Shown here: one piece after another, positions 18,917 to 27,788 of the stretch | Position numbering within the stretch: position 1 is the stretch's first letter | How the letters are laid out: every line of letters begins with the position of its first letter | Assembly (NCBI GenBank): GCA_947628085.1 | Contig: CANQYM010000003.1 | Location: forward strand, 62,001 to 126,000 | DNA from: an uncultured Clostridia bacterium | Lineage (GTDB): Bacteria > Bacillota > Clostridia > TANB77 > CAG-508 | Reading direction: 5' to 3' | DNA length: 64,000 nt | Made by a program: the position numbers and the translations under genes | Notes under the pieces: generated by a model | What the model saw: only the letters and a program-made list of their open reading frames with translations | Database searches by the model: none | What the model was told of the DNA's origin: nothing

Positions 18917-19867
18917 TTAATTTTTTTCTAAATTTTCCAAATTATAGTCTATATTTTCTACTGTGTAGCCTGTAAAATCTGGAACAGCAACATCTTCATC
19001 TGTTACTGTATCAAAACTGTATTTATAATTAACATCCATATTTGCTGTATTTTTTACAATTTCTGTTCCTGGGAAAAAAGTTCTTATAGCATCTTCTTGA
19101 AATTCCTTTAAAGGTAAGCCATTTTCTTTGTCTATCCATACTTCATGTCTAGTGGATTTATCCAAAACGTTTCTTAAAACATAGTATTCTCTTCCTATTT
19201 GGAAAGTACTTGTATTTATTCCATAGTAAAATACCATTCCAAGTCTTAAATAAAGAGTTCTATTTTGAACAAAAGGAACATATTTTAAACTTTTCTCTGT
19301 ATTAAGTTCACCTATTAAATTTCCTTTGTATATTGTTACACTTTTTTCTTTTTCATTTATATAAATTTGCTCATCTGAATCTATTTCTGCATATTTTGCA
19401 TATATATTTTCAACTCCATTTTCAGAGTATATGTCAAAAGTTTGCTTATATTTTCCGTCTTTATAATATGTTCTATAAACACTTGCCTCTCCAGGATTTG
19501 AAGAGCTTTCTGCTTTTTCGATATACATATTATTTGATTTTAAACTTTTCTCAGATTTATTTAAAAGACTATTTATTATTATAAATTTTCTTAAAAATAA
19601 AATTAAAACTAAACTTAAAACAATTCCAATTGCAATTAATATTGATTTTATTCTGTTTTTTATTCTTATTTTCTTTAAGAAATCAATTTGTTTTTGCTCA
19701 TTTTCTTCATCTTTTGTATCTTTTTTTATTTCTTCAAGTTTTTTTCTGCACTCTTCACATTCTGATAAATGTTTTTCTACTAATTTTTTAGATTCTGGAT
19801 TTAAAACATCATCTGCATATCCAATTAATAAGTCTTGGACAATTTCACATTCAGTTTTCTTTTCCAT
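18917..19867 (-). CDS. Anti-sigma factor with zinc-finger N-terminus (zf-HC2 type)
   Basis: 316 residues. C7 and H33-x3-C37-x2-C40 (HLSECEEC) form the putative zinc-binding anti-sigma domain facing the cytoplasm. A Lys-rich stretch, one membrane helix (about 74-95) and a roughly 215-residue extracytoplasmic domain follow. It starts inside the end of the upstream sigma gene (17-base overlap), with GGGAGG located there, a sign of coupled translation. It controls the module 1 sigma factor by sequestration. Confidence 0.85.
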   Translation of the reverse strand: MEKKTECEIVQDLLIGYADDVLNPESKKLVEKHLSECEECRKKLEEIKKDTKDEENEQKQIDFLKKIRIKNRIKSILIAIGIVLSLVLILFLRKFIIINSLLNKSEKSLKSNNMYIEKAESSSNPGEASVYRTYYKDGKYKQTFDIYSENGVENIYAKYAEIDSDEQIYINEKEKSVTIYKGNLIGELNTEKSLKYVPFVQNRTLYLRLGMVFYYGINTSTFQIGREYYVLRNVLDKSTRHEVWIDKENGLPLKEFQEDAIRTFFPGTEIVKNTANMDVNYKYSFDTVTDEDVAVPDFTGYTVENIDYNLENLEKN

Positions 19868-20342
19868 TTTCCATTACCTCCCTTATTTTTTGTTTCGCAC
19901 GGTAAAAAGTTACTCTAGCCCAGTTTGGTGTTTTTCCAAGTATTTCTGCAATTTCAATAAATCTTAAATTTCCATTCATTCTTAAATAGACAACTTCTCT
20001 TGAAAGTTCATCTAGTTTCTGCATGTTCTTAAAAAATTGCATTTTTTCATCATCTCTTAAAATTATATCTTCTACTTTTTCGCCATACTCAATTTCTTCA
20101 TTAAGTTCTTCAAAAGAAATATGTTTGTCTTTTTTTATTTTCTTATACCATAAATGTTTTGCAATCTGACATAGCCAAACTGAAACTTTGCAATCACCTT
20201 TAAATTTATTTATTTCTTTTACAGCTATTGCAAAAGTTTCCTGAGTTAAATCCTCTGCCACATCTTCATTTTTTGTAAGGTATAATAAATATTTATATAG
20301 AGTACTCGAATGTTCTTTGTATATTTCTTCTATACTCTGCAT
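19851..20342 (-). CDS. ECF sigma factor (module 1)
   Basis: 163 residues with region 2 (NEDVAEDLTQETFAIAVKEINKF then WLCQIAKHLWYKKIKK) and region 4 (LSREVVYLRMNGNLRF then IAEILGKTPNWARVTFYRAKQKI). The size and domain order are those of ECF factors. It is the first gene of the unit, with GGGAGG upstream of the ATG. TCTTATA in its leader also occurs in the module 2 leader, so the two modules may share promoter features. Confidence 0.92.
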   Translation of the reverse strand: MQSIEEIYKEHSSTLYKYLLYLTKNEDVAEDLTQETFAIAVKEINKFKGDCKVSVWLCQIAKHLWYKKIKKDKHISFEELNEEIEYGEKVEDIILRDDEKMQFFKNMQKLDELSREVVYLRMNGNLRFIEIAEILGKTPNWARVTFYRAKQKIREVMENGKEN

Positions 20343-20392
20343 AACTTTTACCTCCCTCTACTATATAAGAGATTTAAAAATTAATTTTATTA

Positions 20393-20434
20393 CAAAAAAA
20401 GTGAATTTATATAAAATGTTTTATAAATTCACTC
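20393..20434 (-). terminator. Terminator after the SH3 and membrane-protein pair
   Basis: AGTGAATTTATAAAA pairs with TTTTATATAAATTCACT on the minus strand, ending in a T run, just after the stop at 20441. Confidence 0.8.
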
Positions 20435-20440
20435 TTAATT

Positions 20441-20794
20441 TTAATAAATTATATGATTTATTAGTATTCCTAAAAAATATGAACTGAAATTCAATATAAA
20501 TGATAATATATATGGTTTAATCTTTTTAAAATTCAAATTTTTTTTATAAATATATCCTTCAATTATTATTGCAAGTATTTCTAATATAATCATTGATATT
20601 CTTCTAGCAAATAACCCATAATAAACATTAATATATGTAGAAATTGCTACCAATAATGGATTTGTAATGCAATTTGCTAAAATTATATTTACAAAATCTT
20701 TTTTATCTTTTACTCTTAAAATGTATGCAATAACTATTTCTATAAGTATTGTACATATCAAACATATAATCATCCATATGGGCAAGTTAATCAT
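20441..20794 (-). CDS. Small multi-span membrane protein
   Basis: 117 residues, almost entirely hydrophobic, with about four membrane helices separated by short basic loops. It follows the SH3 surface protein by one base and is therefore in its operon. No family recognised; co-translation suggests a role with that protein. Confidence 0.65.
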   Translation of the reverse strand: MINLPIWMIICLICTILIEIVIAYILRVKDKKDFVNIILANCITNPLLVAISTYINVYYGLFARRISMIILEILAIIIEGYIYKKNLNFKKIKPYILSFILNFSSYFLGILINHIIY

Positions 20795-20795
20795 A

Positions 20796-22226
20796 TTATT
20801 TATTTTCCTTACTATTAATTTTTTTAATTAAAAATATTGATATAATTGCTATAATTAATGCCACCAAAATGCAAATTATTAAAATATTTTGTATTGAAAA
20901 CAATTTTTGCATATTATTCTCTTTTTCTTCTACTAAATTATCATCAATTATCTCATTTGTGTTTTCAATAAGTGTATTTTCATTAGATGTGTTTTCACTA
21001 GATGCTTTATAAAAATCATTTTTTATCCAACCACTATATTTATCATTAAATACATAGTGCCAACTACTTAAATTATCAGAATCTGTATAAGTATATTTCT
21101 CACTAAGTACTGTATCTTTTGAAATTACTACATTTGTTTCAATTCCATTAACATTGTCATAAATAATAGTATCACTATCAGTAGTATATTCAGAATACTT
21201 ATCGCTAATTAAACCATAGTTATATCTTTCACTTATTAAATAATCTTCACCCTTTGTATTTACCCATCCACTTATATCATTATAGTGCACATAACACCAG
21301 CTTTCATCTCCATAATAATAAATAGAAGCATATAAAACATCACATTCTTCTTTAGCTGGTATAGTTCCTATTACATTATTATTTTCTTCATTAAACTTTT
21401 CATATATTGTAACATCTTTTACTGCAATTAAGGAAATATTTTCATTTTTACAATTATAAGCAATAGATAAATTATCTACATCTTCTATTTCATGCCATCC
21501 TTCTTTACCTTCGTATTCTATACATATATATTTCTTATGCGGATTATACATATATTCATATTTATATTGTACTTCTGTAAATGCTGGTACTACAATATTA
21601 GTTTTTTCTTGTTTCGTAGGCGAATTTTCCAATGTTATGTCCTTTAATGTATAAATTTTTGTATTTCCTTCTGAAATATCAACAAGATGTGATACTTCTT
21701 TATATGGAGCATTTTTATAGCATTGATATATGTATACCCAGCCTTTAACACCATTATATTCAACATAACCCCATGCATTTTTTATATAATTTCTTACATT
21801 TACTGTAGTTCCTGGTTTTATTTGAATATTTCCATCTACTTTATCATATGCCTTTGATGGTCCTTTATAAAGATATGCTCCTTCTTCCCAAGCATAGTAG
21901 TTTTTACTTTCTACGCCTTCACCGACAGGCTCTGTTTCTTCTGATACCGCTCTTAAATCTGAAAGTTTTGTATAATATGATTTACCATTATAATTTGTCA
22001 TTCCATATTCATTTTCTTCAAAAGTTATTTCTACTAATGTATCGTATGGTATTAATATACTATCTTTTGGTTCATAAAGATCTAATACTGATTCTGCTCC
22101 ATTTTTATTAATTACTCTTGCTGTATATGTACTTATTTCTGGTGCTCCCATATCTGCATTAACATATATTGGAATTATAAATAGAAATAATAAAAAAAAT
22201 AATAATAATAGTTTTGTTTTTTTCAT
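20796..22226 (-). CDS. Exported multi-SH3 protein with C-terminal membrane anchor
   Basis: 476 residues. A signal peptide (about 1-24, ending NADMG) is followed by several bacterial SH3-like repeats; the clearest at about 110-170 has AYLYKGPSKAYDK, VNVRNY and GVKGWVYIYQCY, and WCYVHYNDISGWV and WHYVFNDKYSGWI mark others. An acidic Ser/Asn/Glu linker leads to a C-terminal membrane helix (about 443-467) and KKINSKENK. Such proteins usually bind cell wall or act as envelope sensors; neither is proved here. AAAGGAGA precedes the ATG. Confidence 0.78.
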   Translation of the reverse strand: MKKTKLLLLFFLLFLFIIPIYVNADMGAPEISTYTARVINKNGAESVLDLYEPKDSILIPYDTLVEITFEENEYGMTNYNGKSYYTKLSDLRAVSEETEPVGEGVESKNYYAWEEGAYLYKGPSKAYDKVDGNIQIKPGTTVNVRNYIKNAWGYVEYNGVKGWVYIYQCYKNAPYKEVSHLVDISEGNTKIYTLKDITLENSPTKQEKTNIVVPAFTEVQYKYEYMYNPHKKYICIEYEGKEGWHEIEDVDNLSIAYNCKNENISLIAVKDVTIYEKFNEENNNVIGTIPAKEECDVLYASIYYYGDESWCYVHYNDISGWVNTKGEDYLISERYNYGLISDKYSEYTTDSDTIIYDNVNGIETNVVISKDTVLSEKYTYTDSDNLSSWHYVFNDKYSGWIKNDFYKASSENTSNENTLIENTNEIIDDNLVEEKENNMQKLFSIQNILIICILVALIIAIISIFLIKKINSKENK

Positions 22227-22247
22227 AAGTATATCTCCTTTTATAAA

Positions 22248-23624
22248 TTAAATAATTTTTATATGTAGATATTTTCCATCTTGATCTGTTCCAAAAACAA
22301 GTTTAGTTTTTCCATATATGCATTCTTCTTGTTTTGATTTTTTCATTTCTTGTATGCATTTAAAAAAGTTTCCATTTTTAAATTCTTTTACAAATTCTTT
22401 TTCATGTTTATCTGGAACAAAAAGAATTTTATACTCTTTTAAAGCCTCTTCAGACTTTACTTTAACTATTAAATCAAATAGTTCACTATATATTTTTATG
22501 CATAAATTTGTATCATTTAAAGTTTTCATTAAAGGTCCTGTGTATCTCATTACTTTAATATTAAACATATTTTTAATAAATGTAGTTTTATCTATATTAT
22601 TTTGCTTTAAAATATCATCTAAATTATTTTTTAAAGTTTCATATTCTATTTTCCCAGCTGTATCGCAAATTCGCTCTATTGCCACTTTTTCTTTATTTCT
22701 TTTATGAGGTTTTTCATTTATTATTTCTTCGAAAAATAAATATCCATCTTTTATTCTTTCATATTTTTCTAAGTCCATTAAACTTTCATCAACAGCAATA
22801 ACATCACCATAAGACATTAAAAACAATATTTTTGGAATTTGTTTTTTTATATTTTCATCTGAAATATTAGAAATTAAATCTTCAAAATTGTTTTGAACAT
22901 ACTCGTCGCTTCCCTCAGATGATAAACTAGTAATTAAGGTATGATATTTTATTATAGATTTTTGAATATTTATAAAATCTGTTAATTTTAAATTAAATTG
23001 TTTAAGACTCTCTTCTATTATTCCAAGTTCATCTAAAACTTTTTCTACTAATTTTACTCCATATACATCATGTAGTCCAATATTTTCACTAACTCCAATA
23101 TCATGTATTAAGCAAAATACTTTTAATACAAAAACTGCTGACATATCTAAAGCACAATAAATTTTATGGAGTTCTTTTATTTGTTTTTTTGAATCTATAT
23201 AATTTTCTAGTTCTATATTTTGGGCAATGTTATAATTTACTATTTGATATACATATAAAGTGTGTGTCATCCAACCATTCATTTTATATGTATTTGTGCC
23301 TCCACGAACAATTTCATTTTCTTTTTTCAAAGTATTGCTTAAAATGTCTATGTAGTTTTCATTTTTCTTATATTTGCTATATAAAATCCATAAAAGTTTT
23401 GCTGAATTTTCATCTAATAATAGATTTATAAAATTCTTTTTTAAAGAATTTTCATCAATTTTTATGTTTTGAAGTAAGCTATTTAATTCCAATTTAGAAC
23501 TAGTTTTTATTTTATTTTTTTCTTCTGGTACATTTTTTAAGTTAGTACACAAATCTTTATAATATTTGTCATATTTAAAATTTAGTTCTTCATTAGAAAT
23601 ATTTTCTATTCCGAAAAAATTCAT
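22248..23624 (-). CDS. HD-domain protein partnered with Ppx/GppA
   Basis: 458 residues. HD-type ligands can be seen: His 121 (MTHTLYVY), HD 174-175 (CLIHDIG), His 184 (GLHDVYG) and a later YHTLITS. Its ATG follows the stop of the Ppx/GppA-like gene with no gap (GAGAAATAAATG), so the two are co-translated. In enterobacterial exopolyphosphatase an HD-like domain is fused behind the actin-like domain; here the two appear to be separate polypeptides. A phosphohydrolase role in polyphosphate or (p)ppGpp turnover is inferred from that pairing only. Confidence 0.75.
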   Translation of the reverse strand: MNFFGIENISNEELNFKYDKYYKDLCTNLKNVPEEKNKIKTSSKLELNSLLQNIKIDENSLKKNFINLLLDENSAKLLWILYSKYKKNENYIDILSNTLKKENEIVRGGTNTYKMNGWMTHTLYVYQIVNYNIAQNIELENYIDSKKQIKELHKIYCALDMSAVFVLKVFCLIHDIGVSENIGLHDVYGVKLVEKVLDELGIIEESLKQFNLKLTDFINIQKSIIKYHTLITSLSSEGSDEYVQNNFEDLISNISDENIKKQIPKILFLMSYGDVIAVDESLMDLEKYERIKDGYLFFEEIINEKPHKRNKEKVAIERICDTAGKIEYETLKNNLDDILKQNNIDKTTFIKNMFNIKVMRYTGPLMKTLNDTNLCIKIYSELFDLIVKVKSEEALKEYKILFVPDKHEKEFVKEFKNGNFFKCIQEMKKSKQEECIYGKTKLVFGTDQDGKYLHIKII

Positions 23625-24491
23625 TTATTTCTCCTCTAATAATCCATATACCATTGATATATCTGTTGGAATTATATATTTTGCATCAATTTTTTCTGCA
23701 ACATTTAAAACAAATGCACACATTGCCCTTGTTGCATACCACCAGTTTGGATCTGACACTCTACTTCTAATTTCATCTAAAGATATTTCTTCAAAAAATC
23801 TTTTCGTATCCTTTTTTCTTGTTTCAATATCCATCATTATTGGTAAAAGTTCATCTGAAAATAATGTATTTTTTTTATAAGAAACACCTGAATTTAAAGC
23901 AAAATTTTTATGTCCACCTCCTGCTAAAATTAAAATATCTGCTTTTCCTTTTGGTAGATTTAATTTAATAGCTTTTTGTACTGTTTCTAGTTTTGTTTTT
24001 GCTAAATCATCTCCTAAATCTGGAAATTCATTCATGATATCCATAACACCAATAGGAGAATTTACCATTTCTTCTATTTTTTCATCATAAATTGCAATTT
24101 CTGTTGAGCCCCCTCCGCCAATAAATACTGCAACTTTACTATTCACATTTCTAACAGTACCGTAAACTGTTAATTCGTTTTCTTTTTCTTGAGAAATAAT
24201 ATTAAATTTAGTTCCAGTTTCATCATAAAATAAATTTAAAAATTCATTTTGTTGAGTATTATTTAAACTTCTAAAAATACTAGTTCCACAAACATATATA
24301 TTTGTGTATTTCTCACTATATTTTTTTACTAAATTAATTAAATTTTTTACATCACTTTCATCTAATTTATTTTGTTTTTTATAGTTTTTCTTAAATTCAA
24401 TAGTAGCAGTTTCTAAATGAATTACTTTTTCTCCATTAAATAAATCTACTTTTGTATTTATTGAACCGACTTCTATTATAACTTTTTCCAT
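23625..24491 (-). CDS. Ppx/GppA-like phosphatase, actin-like ATPase domain only
   Basis: 288 residues. The N-terminal IIEVGSINTKVDLF, CGTSIFRS, the phosphate loop VAVFIGGGGSTEIAIY and SPIGVMDI follow the order of the Ppx/GppA domain. It is shorter than full exopolyphosphatases because the C-terminal HD-like domain is absent; that part is encoded next door. Likely reactions are hydrolysis of polyphosphate or pppGpp. GGAGAAAG precedes the ATG. Confidence 0.82.
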   Translation of the reverse strand: MEKVIIEVGSINTKVDLFNGEKVIHLETATIEFKKNYKKQNKLDESDVKNLINLVKKYSEKYTNIYVCGTSIFRSLNNTQQNEFLNLFYDETGTKFNIISQEKENELTVYGTVRNVNSKVAVFIGGGGSTEIAIYDEKIEEMVNSPIGVMDIMNEFPDLGDDLAKTKLETVQKAIKLNLPKGKADILILAGGGHKNFALNSGVSYKKNTLFSDELLPIMMDIETRKKDTKRFFEEISLDEIRSRVSDPNWWYATRAMCAFVLNVAEKIDAKYIIPTDISMVYGLLEEK

Positions 24492-24509
24492 AACTTTCTC
24501 CTACATAAA

Positions 24510-25274
24510 TTAATTTTTTTGTTCTTTTCTTTTTTGCATATGATAACAACATTTTGCAAGTATTGAAGTTGGCACAATTTTAGAAAAGAATTTTGTACAT
24601 TTAATTGTAAAACCTGGTATTATATAGAATTTGTTTTTTAGTAATTTATCTACTGTGTATTTTGCTACATATTCGCTAGAAAGTGACTTTAGCTCAAACT
24701 TTACATTTGCTACATTATTAAAATTTGTTCTAACTGGCCCTGGACACAAAATGCTTATTTTAACATTTGAATTTTCTTTTTTTAATTCTTCTCTTACTGC
24801 CTCTGAAAGTCTTACTACATAATTTTTAGATGCATAATATGTTGACATAAGAGGCCCTGGCAAAAAGCCTGCTATTGAAGCAACATTTAAAATTGTTCCT
24901 TCGTTTTTTTCTTTCATGTCTTTTAAATATAATTTTGTAAGTATGTGAGTTGCTATTATATCTGTTTCAATTATTTTTAAATCTTTTTCAAGTTCTGTTT
25001 CTGAAAAAACTCCAAAATCGCCTAGTCCTGCATTATTAACTAAAATATCAACATTTTTTACATTATTATATAAATCAATGCAGTTATCACTATTTGATAG
25101 GTCTCTACCAAAATATTCAACTTTTATATTATATTTACTAACTAACTCTTTTTTTAGATTTTCTAATTTTTCTACATTCCTTGAAACTAGAATTAAATTA
25201 TAATTTCTTTTAGCAAATTCTCTTGCTAAATCTCTTCCTATACCAGAAGAAGCTCCTGTAATTAAAACTCTCAT
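24510..25274 (-). CDS. Short-chain dehydrogenase/reductase
   Basis: 254 residues. TGASSGIG (6-13) is the cofactor-binding motif, NNAG (80-83) the structural motif, and S133, Y146 and K150 (YYASK) the catalytic residues. SR at 31-32 suggests NADP(H) preference. The C-terminus is basic and ends RKEQKN. The substrate cannot be told; similar clostridial proteins are annotated as generic short-chain oxidoreductases. AGGAGGG precedes the ATG. It is first in a run leading to the Ppx-like and HD genes. Confidence 0.88.
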   Translation of the reverse strand: MRVLITGASSGIGRDLAREFAKRNYNLILVSRNVEKLENLKKELVSKYNIKVEYFGRDLSNSDNCIDLYNNVKNVDILVNNAGLGDFGVFSETELEKDLKIIETDIIATHILTKLYLKDMKEKNEGTILNVASIAGFLPGPLMSTYYASKNYVVRLSEAVREELKKENSNVKISILCPGPVRTNFNNVANVKFELKSLSSEYVAKYTVDKLLKNKFYIIPGFTIKCTKFFSKIVPTSILAKCCYHMQKRKEQKN

Positions 25275-25350
25275 AAAGCCCTCCTTTAATAAATTTATTT
25301 TATTATATTTTGTAGTTTTGTCAAGAATTATCCTTAGAATGATATATTTT

Positions 25351-25440
25351 ATAAAAAAATAAACTCATACTTTTTTAAAGCTAAGTGAAATAAGAATTAT
25401 ATTCTACATTTCTTTTAAGCTAATTTTGTACGAGTTTATT
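25351..25440 (-). terminator. Long hairpin terminator after the alpha-amylase
   Basis: AAATAAACTC and GAGTTTATTT close an extended imperfect stem with inner pairing (GAAATAAGAAT with ATTCTACATTTC). It lies immediately after the amylase stop on the minus strand. Confidence 0.65.
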
Positions 25441-26901
25441 TTAATTTACACTTTGTCCTTGTTTTATCCATACTGAAACACTGCCATCTTTGCAATAGAA
25501 AATTCCATTTCCCTCATTATCTACATATACTGTTTCAGATAAGTTTCCTGTGCAATCATAAAAAACTGAATTTGCTAAATTTTTTCCAACATTCATTTGG
25601 ATAGAACCACCATTTTTATCAGACATAACAACTGCTAATCCTGAATTTGGATGTTCATAATCTCCTGTTCTGGTAAATCCTATTAAGTTGTTATCGTAAA
25701 AATAATCATATTGGCTACCATAAGCATAATATTTTCTAACTTTTAATAAAATATCTAATATATTTTGTTTTGGTTCTACTCCTTTTTCTGGAATTCCATA
25801 GTAATCTCCATAAAATACACATGGAAAACCTTGTTTTCTTAGTAATATTAAGCTATATGCTAAAGGCTTAAACCAATCTGCAATATAAGATTCTAAAGCT
25901 TGTCCCGGTTCTGTATCGTGATTATCTGCAAAAGTAACTGCTTTTTCTGGAATAGTTCCAACTATTGTTCCATCAAAAATTTGACTCATATTGAAATCGC
26001 CATTACTTATAGAAGCTCTATAAAAATTGTAATGAAGTGGAACATCAAATAAAGACATACAACCTTCTGTTTTTTCTATGTAATTTTTTATTACATCTAT
26101 ATTTGAGCTCCAATATTCTCCAACTGCAAATAATTTTTTTTCTGAAATTTCTCTTAATTCTCCAAGCCATTCTGGGAAAAATTCGCTTCTAATATGCTTT
26201 ACTGCATCTAGTCTAAAGCCAGAAACTCCTGTTGTTTCTAAGTACCATTTTCCCCACTTTTTAAGTTCTTTTACAACATCAAAATTATTTAAATCTATGT
26301 CTGCTCCCATTAAGTAGTCATAATTTCCATTTTCTTTATCAACATCTTCATCCCAATGTTTTCCATAGAATTTATATATTGCAGCAGTACCAGTGTTTTC
26401 ATCCCAATCTATTCCATGAAAATGTGTCCAGTTCCATTTAAAATCAGAATATGTATCTCCTCTTCCTGGAAAAGTATATTTTGTCCATACTCTAATTGGC
26501 TTTGCTTCTGTTAGACTAACATTTCTATTTGAAGCATCATCTTGGACTGCTAAAACATTTTCTGTTTCATCAGCACCCATTTTATGGTTTAAAACAATAT
26601 CTGCTAAAACTTTTATATTATTTTCTTGCAATACCTTTATGCTATTTACATATTCATCCTTTGTTCCATACTTTGTTGGAATGCTTCCTTTTTGATCAAA
26701 TTCCCCTAAATCATATAGATCATATACTCCATAACCAACATCATCCTTACCACTTGCTCCTTTATAAGCTGGCGGTAACCAAAGATGTGTTATGCCAATA
26801 TTTTCTAAATGTTTTGCATCTTTTGTAAGCTTATTCCAAAGTGTAGAATCACTAGGTAAATACCATTCGAAATATTGCATCATAGTATTATTACTAGGCA
26901 A
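25441..26901 (-). CDS. Cytoplasmic alpha-amylase (GH13)
   Basis: About 487 residues. GH13 regions are clear: ADIVLNH, GFRLDAVKH (nucleophile Asp about 235), FAVGEYW (acid/base Glu about 265) and FADNHD (Asp about 332), numbered from a GTG at 26910. No signal peptide is present, so it should act on internal alpha-glucan such as glycogen, like the cytoplasmic amylases of enterobacteria and bacilli. I favour a TTG start at 26901, eight bases after GGAG, over the GTG at 26910, which overlaps that Shine-Dalgarno sequence. Product size is normal for the intracellular type. Confidence 0.92.
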   Translation of the reverse strand: MPSNNTMMQYFEWYLPSDSTLWNKLTKDAKHLENIGITHLWLPPAYKGASGKDDVGYGVYDLYDLGEFDQKGSIPTKYGTKDEYVNSIKVLQENNIKVLADIVLNHKMGADETENVLAVQDDASNRNVSLTEAKPIRVWTKYTFPGRGDTYSDFKWNWTHFHGIDWDENTGTAAIYKFYGKHWDEDVDKENGNYDYLMGADIDLNNFDVVKELKKWGKWYLETTGVSGFRLDAVKHIRSEFFPEWLGELREISEKKLFAVGEYWSSNIDVIKNYIEKTEGCMSLFDVPLHYNFYRASISNGDFNMSQIFDGTIVGTIPEKAVTFADNHDTEPGQALESYIADWFKPLAYSLILLRKQGFPCVFYGDYYGIPEKGVEPKQNILDILLKVRKYYAYGSQYDYFYDNNLIGFTRTGDYEHPNSGLAVVMSDKNGGSIQMNVGKNLANSVFYDCTGNLSETVYVDNEGNGIFYCKDGSVSVWIKQGQSVN

Positions 26902-26932
26902 ATCTATCACTCCTATTTAAATTTTATTAAAA

Positions 26933-27787
26933 CTATTTTACTAGTTTTAATATTTCATCTTTATGTTTCATTATAGTATCATATCCTGTTTGAACAACTT
27001 TATCTGCATCAGTTATTTCTAAAAGTGTTGTTCCACTGCAATCTATTTCAATTGCTAAGTCTGCTTCTTTTTGTGCTTCTCTAACATCTTTTAAAGAAAA
27101 TATATCAACTGTTCTTAAAAGTACTGCAAATATATCTTCTTTTGGTTCATAGTCATCTATTCTAAAACTTAATGCTAATGTTTTATCAGCTCCCATATCT
27201 TTTAAAATTTTTACAGGTAGATTATCTTTTGTTCCACCATCTATAAAATTATATTTTCCATATTGACATGGTGTATAAACTCCTGGAAAAGACATGCTTG
27301 CTCTTGTTGCTGTGGCTATTGGTGCATTATAAATATAATCTATATCGTCATTTTTAAAGTTATATTCTTTTGATAAGAATATACATTCTTTTGTTGATAT
27401 TGTATCTACTGTTGCAATTGCATAAGGAATTTTTATTTGATTCATGTTTGTAATTTGTTTTTCCCCTGCAACCTTTGTTACTAAATTTTCTATGTTTTTG
27501 CCATCTATCAAGCCTTCTATTTTAGCTGTTCCAGATGTTACATAAGTAACTCCAGCTTTGAAAATTGACTTTTTTTGTATTTTAGTAAGCATTTTATAAT
27601 ATTTCATTGTTCTATTTTTTATTTCTTCTGTTTTAAATCCCATTGCATAAAATGTTGAGAATATGCTTCCAGAACTTGTTCCTGATAAATAATCTATTTT
27701 TACTCCTAACTCTTCTAAAGCTCTTAAAGCACCTATATGGGCTAATCCTTTTAGTCCTCCACCTGCCAATGCTACTCCTAAACTCAT
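26933..27787 (-). CDS. Patatin-like phospholipase
   Basis: 284 residues. The oxyanion motif GGGLKG (9-14), nucleophile GTSSG (Ser about 38) and a later DGG (NFIDGGTKDNLPV) make the Ser-Asp dyad of bacterial patatin/RssA-like proteins. No signal peptide, so it is probably cytoplasmic and membrane-peripheral, hydrolysing acyl lipids. It starts one base after the MscS gene's stop, with GGAG within that gene's end, so the two are co-transcribed and both act at the membrane. Confidence 0.9.
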   Translation of the reverse strand: MSLGVALAGGGLKGLAHIGALRALEELGVKIDYLSGTSSGSIFSTFYAMGFKTEEIKNRTMKYYKMLTKIQKKSIFKAGVTYVTSGTAKIEGLIDGKNIENLVTKVAGEKQITNMNQIKIPYAIATVDTISTKECIFLSKEYNFKNDDIDYIYNAPIATATRASMSFPGVYTPCQYGKYNFIDGGTKDNLPVKILKDMGADKTLALSFRIDDYEPKEDIFAVLLRTVDIFSLKDVREAQKEADLAIEIDCSGTTLLEITDADKVVQTGYDTIMKHKDEILKLVK

Positions 27788-27788
27788 T

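Noticed and set aside
19851..19867. Overlap of sigma and anti-sigma genes as a frameshift fusion
   Set aside because: Both proteins are complete; the anti-sigma gene has its own Shine-Dalgarno sequence. This is ordinary translational coupling.
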